A DNA stretch of 9,394 nucleotides from Caulobacteraceae bacterium (GTDB lineage Bacteria > Pseudomonadota > Alphaproteobacteria > Caulobacterales > Caulobacteraceae), in the NCBI GenBank assembly GCA_947456005.1, contig CANGRP010000087.1:1-9394 (forward strand), read 5' to 3'. Below are positions 7,658 through 9,394 of this stretch, one piece after another. Below the pieces are notes generated by a model that was not told the DNA's origin, made no database searches, and saw nothing but the letters and a program-made list of their open reading frames with translations. Position numbers and translations under genes: made by a program. Within the stretch, counting starts at the first letter, position 1. Every line of letters begins with the position of its first letter.

Positions 7658-7694
7658 GACTCTGTTCACCTTCTTCGTGGTGAAGACGTGAGTC
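7658..7694. promoter_or_regulatory. Interrupted inverted repeat upstream of the histidine kinase gene
   Basis: The gap between pepN and the kinase contains an inner dyad TTCACC/GGTGAA (7665-7670 and 7679-7684) with an eight-base loop. It is flanked by a second dyad GACTC/GAGTC (7658-7662 and 7690-7694), offset by 2 and 5 unpaired bases. No T-run follows, so it is not a classic intrinsic terminator for pepN. It could be an operator or a structured 5' leader of the kinase gene. No CtrA-type TTAA-N7-TTAA site is visible here. Confidence 0.4.
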
Positions 7695-7733
7695 GGGGCG
7701 GCGAAGGGGCCGTCTGACCGGGGAGCCCCAGAG

Positions 7734-9179
7734 GTGTCTGCAGTCAGCGATTTCGGACGGACGGAGCGGTCAGCCCTGCTCAGCGGCGGGGCCCCTGCAT
7801 CCCTGATTCTTGCGGGCCTCTCCGCCTCCGCCCTGTCGGCGGGTCTTGCCCTCGCCTTTCGTGACGCCGCGCCGGCCTGGAGCGGGGTGTTGATGATGGC
7901 CGCGCCCCTGGGCGCCCTGACCGGCGTCGGCGGTCTCTGGCTTGGGCGGCGCGGCGCAAGGAACCGGACGCCCCAGGAGACGCCATCCGGCGAGGCGCCG
8001 CCGGAGTCCCTGATCGAGGCCCTGCAGGTCATGGCCTCCGCCTTCGCCTGCTGGGACGCCCAGGGCCGGCTGGTGGCCGCCAATCCCGCCTTCGCCCGGA
8101 TGTTCGGCTTCGAGGCCGAGGCCCTGCAGGCGGACTCACCGCACGCCGAGTTCGCCCGGCTGACGCGCCAAGCCATCCGCCAGTCCCTCAAGCCGGACGC
8201 CGCCGCCGCCGGCGTCCGCGAGATCGAGTTCCGGGACGGACGCTGGGCCCAGACCCACGAACGCCGCACCCCCTCCGGTGGACTGGTGATGACCGCAGTG
8301 GATATCACCGCCCTGAAGCTCCGCGAAGCCGAGCGGAGCCGGGACGAGGAAACCCTCCGCGACGCCATCAGCCGGCTGGAGGGCAGCCAGATCCAGTTGT
8401 CTGACCTGGCGCGGAAGTACGAGACCGAGAAGCTGAGGGCCGTCGAGGCCAACCGGGCCAAGAGCGAGTTCCTGGCCAATATGAGCCATGAGCTGCGCAC
8501 GCCGCTGAACTCCATCATCGGCTTCTCGGAGATCATGACCCAGGAACTCTTCGGCCCACTGGGCGCGACGCCCTACAAGGGTTACGTCAACGACATCCTG
8601 GCCTCCGGGCAGCACTTGCTGGCGCTGATCAACGACGTGCTCGACATGTCAAAGATCGAGGCGGGCAAGATGATCCTGTACCGGGAGCCTCTCGACGTCG
8701 GGGCCCTCGCGGAGGAGGCCCTCCGCCTGGTGCGGAACCGAGCGGACACCGCAGGCCTCATGCTGATCGCCGACATCGGTGAAGACCTTCCCGAGGTGGA
8801 GGCCGACGCCCGGGCGGTGAAGCAGATCCTGCTCAACCTCCTGTCCAACGCGCTGAAGTTCACGCCGGCCGGCGGACGGGTCTCGGTGCGCGCGCGCGGG
8901 GAGGCGGGCGGTGTGCGCCTGACGGTCCAGGACACCGGCATCGGCATCGACCCCGACGACCTGCCGCGTCTTGCGGCGCCGTTCGAACAGGTCGAGAGCC
9001 AGCATTCAAAGACCACGCAGGGCACTGGCCTGGGGCTGGCCCTGTCGAAGGCCTTTGTGGAAATGCACGGCTCCAACCTGACCATAGAAAGCGCTCCCGG
9101 CCAAGGGACCCGGGTCAGCTTCCTCCTGCCGCCCCCTCGGGGCCCGGAGACGGACGATCCTCGGGTCGGTCTGGCCTGA
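7734..9179 (+). CDS. Membrane-anchored PAS-domain sensor histidine kinase, PleC/DivJ-like core
   Basis: Hybrid-free sensor kinase of 481 residues. Two hydrophobic segments (about 22-42 and 51-70) form a short membrane hairpin with almost no periplasmic loop. A PAS domain spans about 92-192 (FACWDAQGRLVAANPAFARMFGF, ending MTAVDITALK). A probable coiled coil at 195-245 leads into HisKA, where H252 in NMSHELRTPLNSIIGFSEIM is the phosphorylated histidine. The ATPase domain has its N box at LLNLLSNALKF (N368, N372), G1 at DTGIGI (400-405), an F box at PFEQV and G2 at GTGLGL (430-435), so all catalytic boxes are intact. SGQHLLALINDVLDMSKIEAGKM and FEQVESQHSKTTQGTG are typical of the alphaproteobacterial PleC/DivJ group. 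Caulobacter PleC is much longer (about 840 residues with a large periplasmic part), so orthology is not claimed. The start is a GTG with GGGAG eight bases upstream (7721-7725). There is no receiver domain and no response-regulator gene nearby, so the partner is elsewhere. Confidence 0.92.
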   Translation: MSAVSDFGRTERSALLSGGAPASLILAGLSASALSAGLALAFRDAAPAWSGVLMMAAPLGALTGVGGLWLGRRGARNRTPQETPSGEAPPESLIEALQVMASAFACWDAQGRLVAANPAFARMFGFEAEALQADSPHAEFARLTRQAIRQSLKPDAAAAGVREIEFRDGRWAQTHERRTPSGGLVMTAVDITALKLREAERSRDEETLRDAISRLEGSQIQLSDLARKYETEKLRAVEANRAKSEFLANMSHELRTPLNSIIGFSEIMTQELFGPLGATPYKGYVNDILASGQHLLALINDVLDMSKIEAGKMILYREPLDVGALAEEALRLVRNRADTAGLMLIADIGEDLPEVEADARAVKQILLNLLSNALKFTPAGGRVSVRARGEAGGVRLTVQDTGIGIDPDDLPRLAAPFEQVESQHSKTTQGTGLGLALSKAFVEMHGSNLTIESAPGQGTRVSFLLPPPRGPETDDPRVGLA

Positions 9180-9394
9180 CCGGTTGGCGGCCGCGGGGCA
9201 GAGCGTCCCTGGCCAGGGCCTCGCCCACCCGGGCCCGCACCTCCGGAGACTGGCGAAGGGCCCATTCCGCAACCGCGCTCTCGACCCGGCTCCGGGCGGC
9301 CAGCTCGCGGCGGTAGGCCATGTCCAGCCGACGGGCGGCCTCGGCCTCGCTCACCTCGCCCCGCGCCAGGGCGCGCCAGGCGGCGGCGCGCTCG
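9115..9394 (-). CDS. C-terminal end of an unidentified protein (5' end outside window)
   Basis: The minus-strand frame is open from the window edge to the TGA at 9115, giving the last 92 residues of a longer protein. It begins ERAAAWRALARGEVSEAEAA, continues RRLDMAYRRELAARSRVESA and ends in a Pro/Arg/Gly-rich tail. Codons are GC-rich at the third position up to about the DALPRG stretch, which supports real coding. The segment looks helical and charged; I do not recognise the family. Its last 65 bases overlap the 3' end of the histidine kinase tail to tail, so the two genes converge. A GTG at 9354 could be read as a start, but the frame stays open and coding-like upstream of it, so a gene continuing out of the window is more likely. 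Confidence 0.6.
   Translation of the reverse strand, partial: ERAAAWRALARGEVSEAEAARRLDMAYRRELAARSRVESAVAEWALRQSPEVRARVGEALARDALPRGRQPVRPDRPEDRPSPGPEGAAGGS

Noticed and set aside
7172..8536. A 454-codon minus-strand frame spanning the end of pepN and the kinase gene.
   Set aside because: It crosses two genes with clear function and gives an Arg/Ser/Pro-rich shadow translation.
9006..9272. A minus-strand frame of 88 codons at 9006-9272 as an alternative to the partial gene.
   Set aside because: It is the complement of the kinase ATPase region. The frame open to the window edge has better codon use and continues beyond it.

Overview
This is a GC-rich window (roughly 70% by eye) with strong G/C at third codon positions. 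Gene content suggests an alphaproteobacterium, probably Caulobacteraceae (Caulobacter/Phenylobacterium/Brevundimonas-like). The grounds are a PleC/DivJ-style histidine kinase core, a Caulobacter-like -10 sequence and the overall protein flavour. The genus assignment is inference.

Layout. Positions 1-2538 (+) hold the 3' part of a fused HyuA-HyuB hydantoinase/5-oxoprolinase gene that starts before the window. Its stop overlaps the start of a small exported Pro/Ala-rich protein with two cysteines (2535-3377, +). Next is a DsbA-fold thiol oxidoreductase with a CSWC active site (3430-4074, +). Positions 4081-4206 are a compound intergenic palindrome between convergent genes. On the minus strand is a very small, AT-rich gene for an lmo0937-type membrane protein (4270-4416), downstream of an EthD-domain protein (4524-4895). 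A divergent intergenic stretch of about 115 bp then leads to pepN, a full-length M1 aminopeptidase N (5011-7629, +). A 104-bp gap with an inverted repeat precedes a membrane-anchored PAS/HisKA/HATPase histidine kinase (7734-9179, +). The window ends inside an unidentified minus-strand gene (9115-9394) whose 3' end overlaps the kinase gene tail to tail.

How the genes relate. Most are housekeeping or accessory metabolism: opening of 5-oxoproline or related cyclic amides, peptide trimming, thiol redox and two-component signalling. The window does not form one obvious pathway, and I see no defence system, CRISPR array, transposase, rRNA or tRNA. The most notable items are the low-GC hidden small gene, the compound palindrome, a probable leaderless start for pepN, and the pairing of an exported two-cysteine protein with a thioredoxin-fold gene. 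With the small gene included, no stretch over 300 bp lacks a gene.
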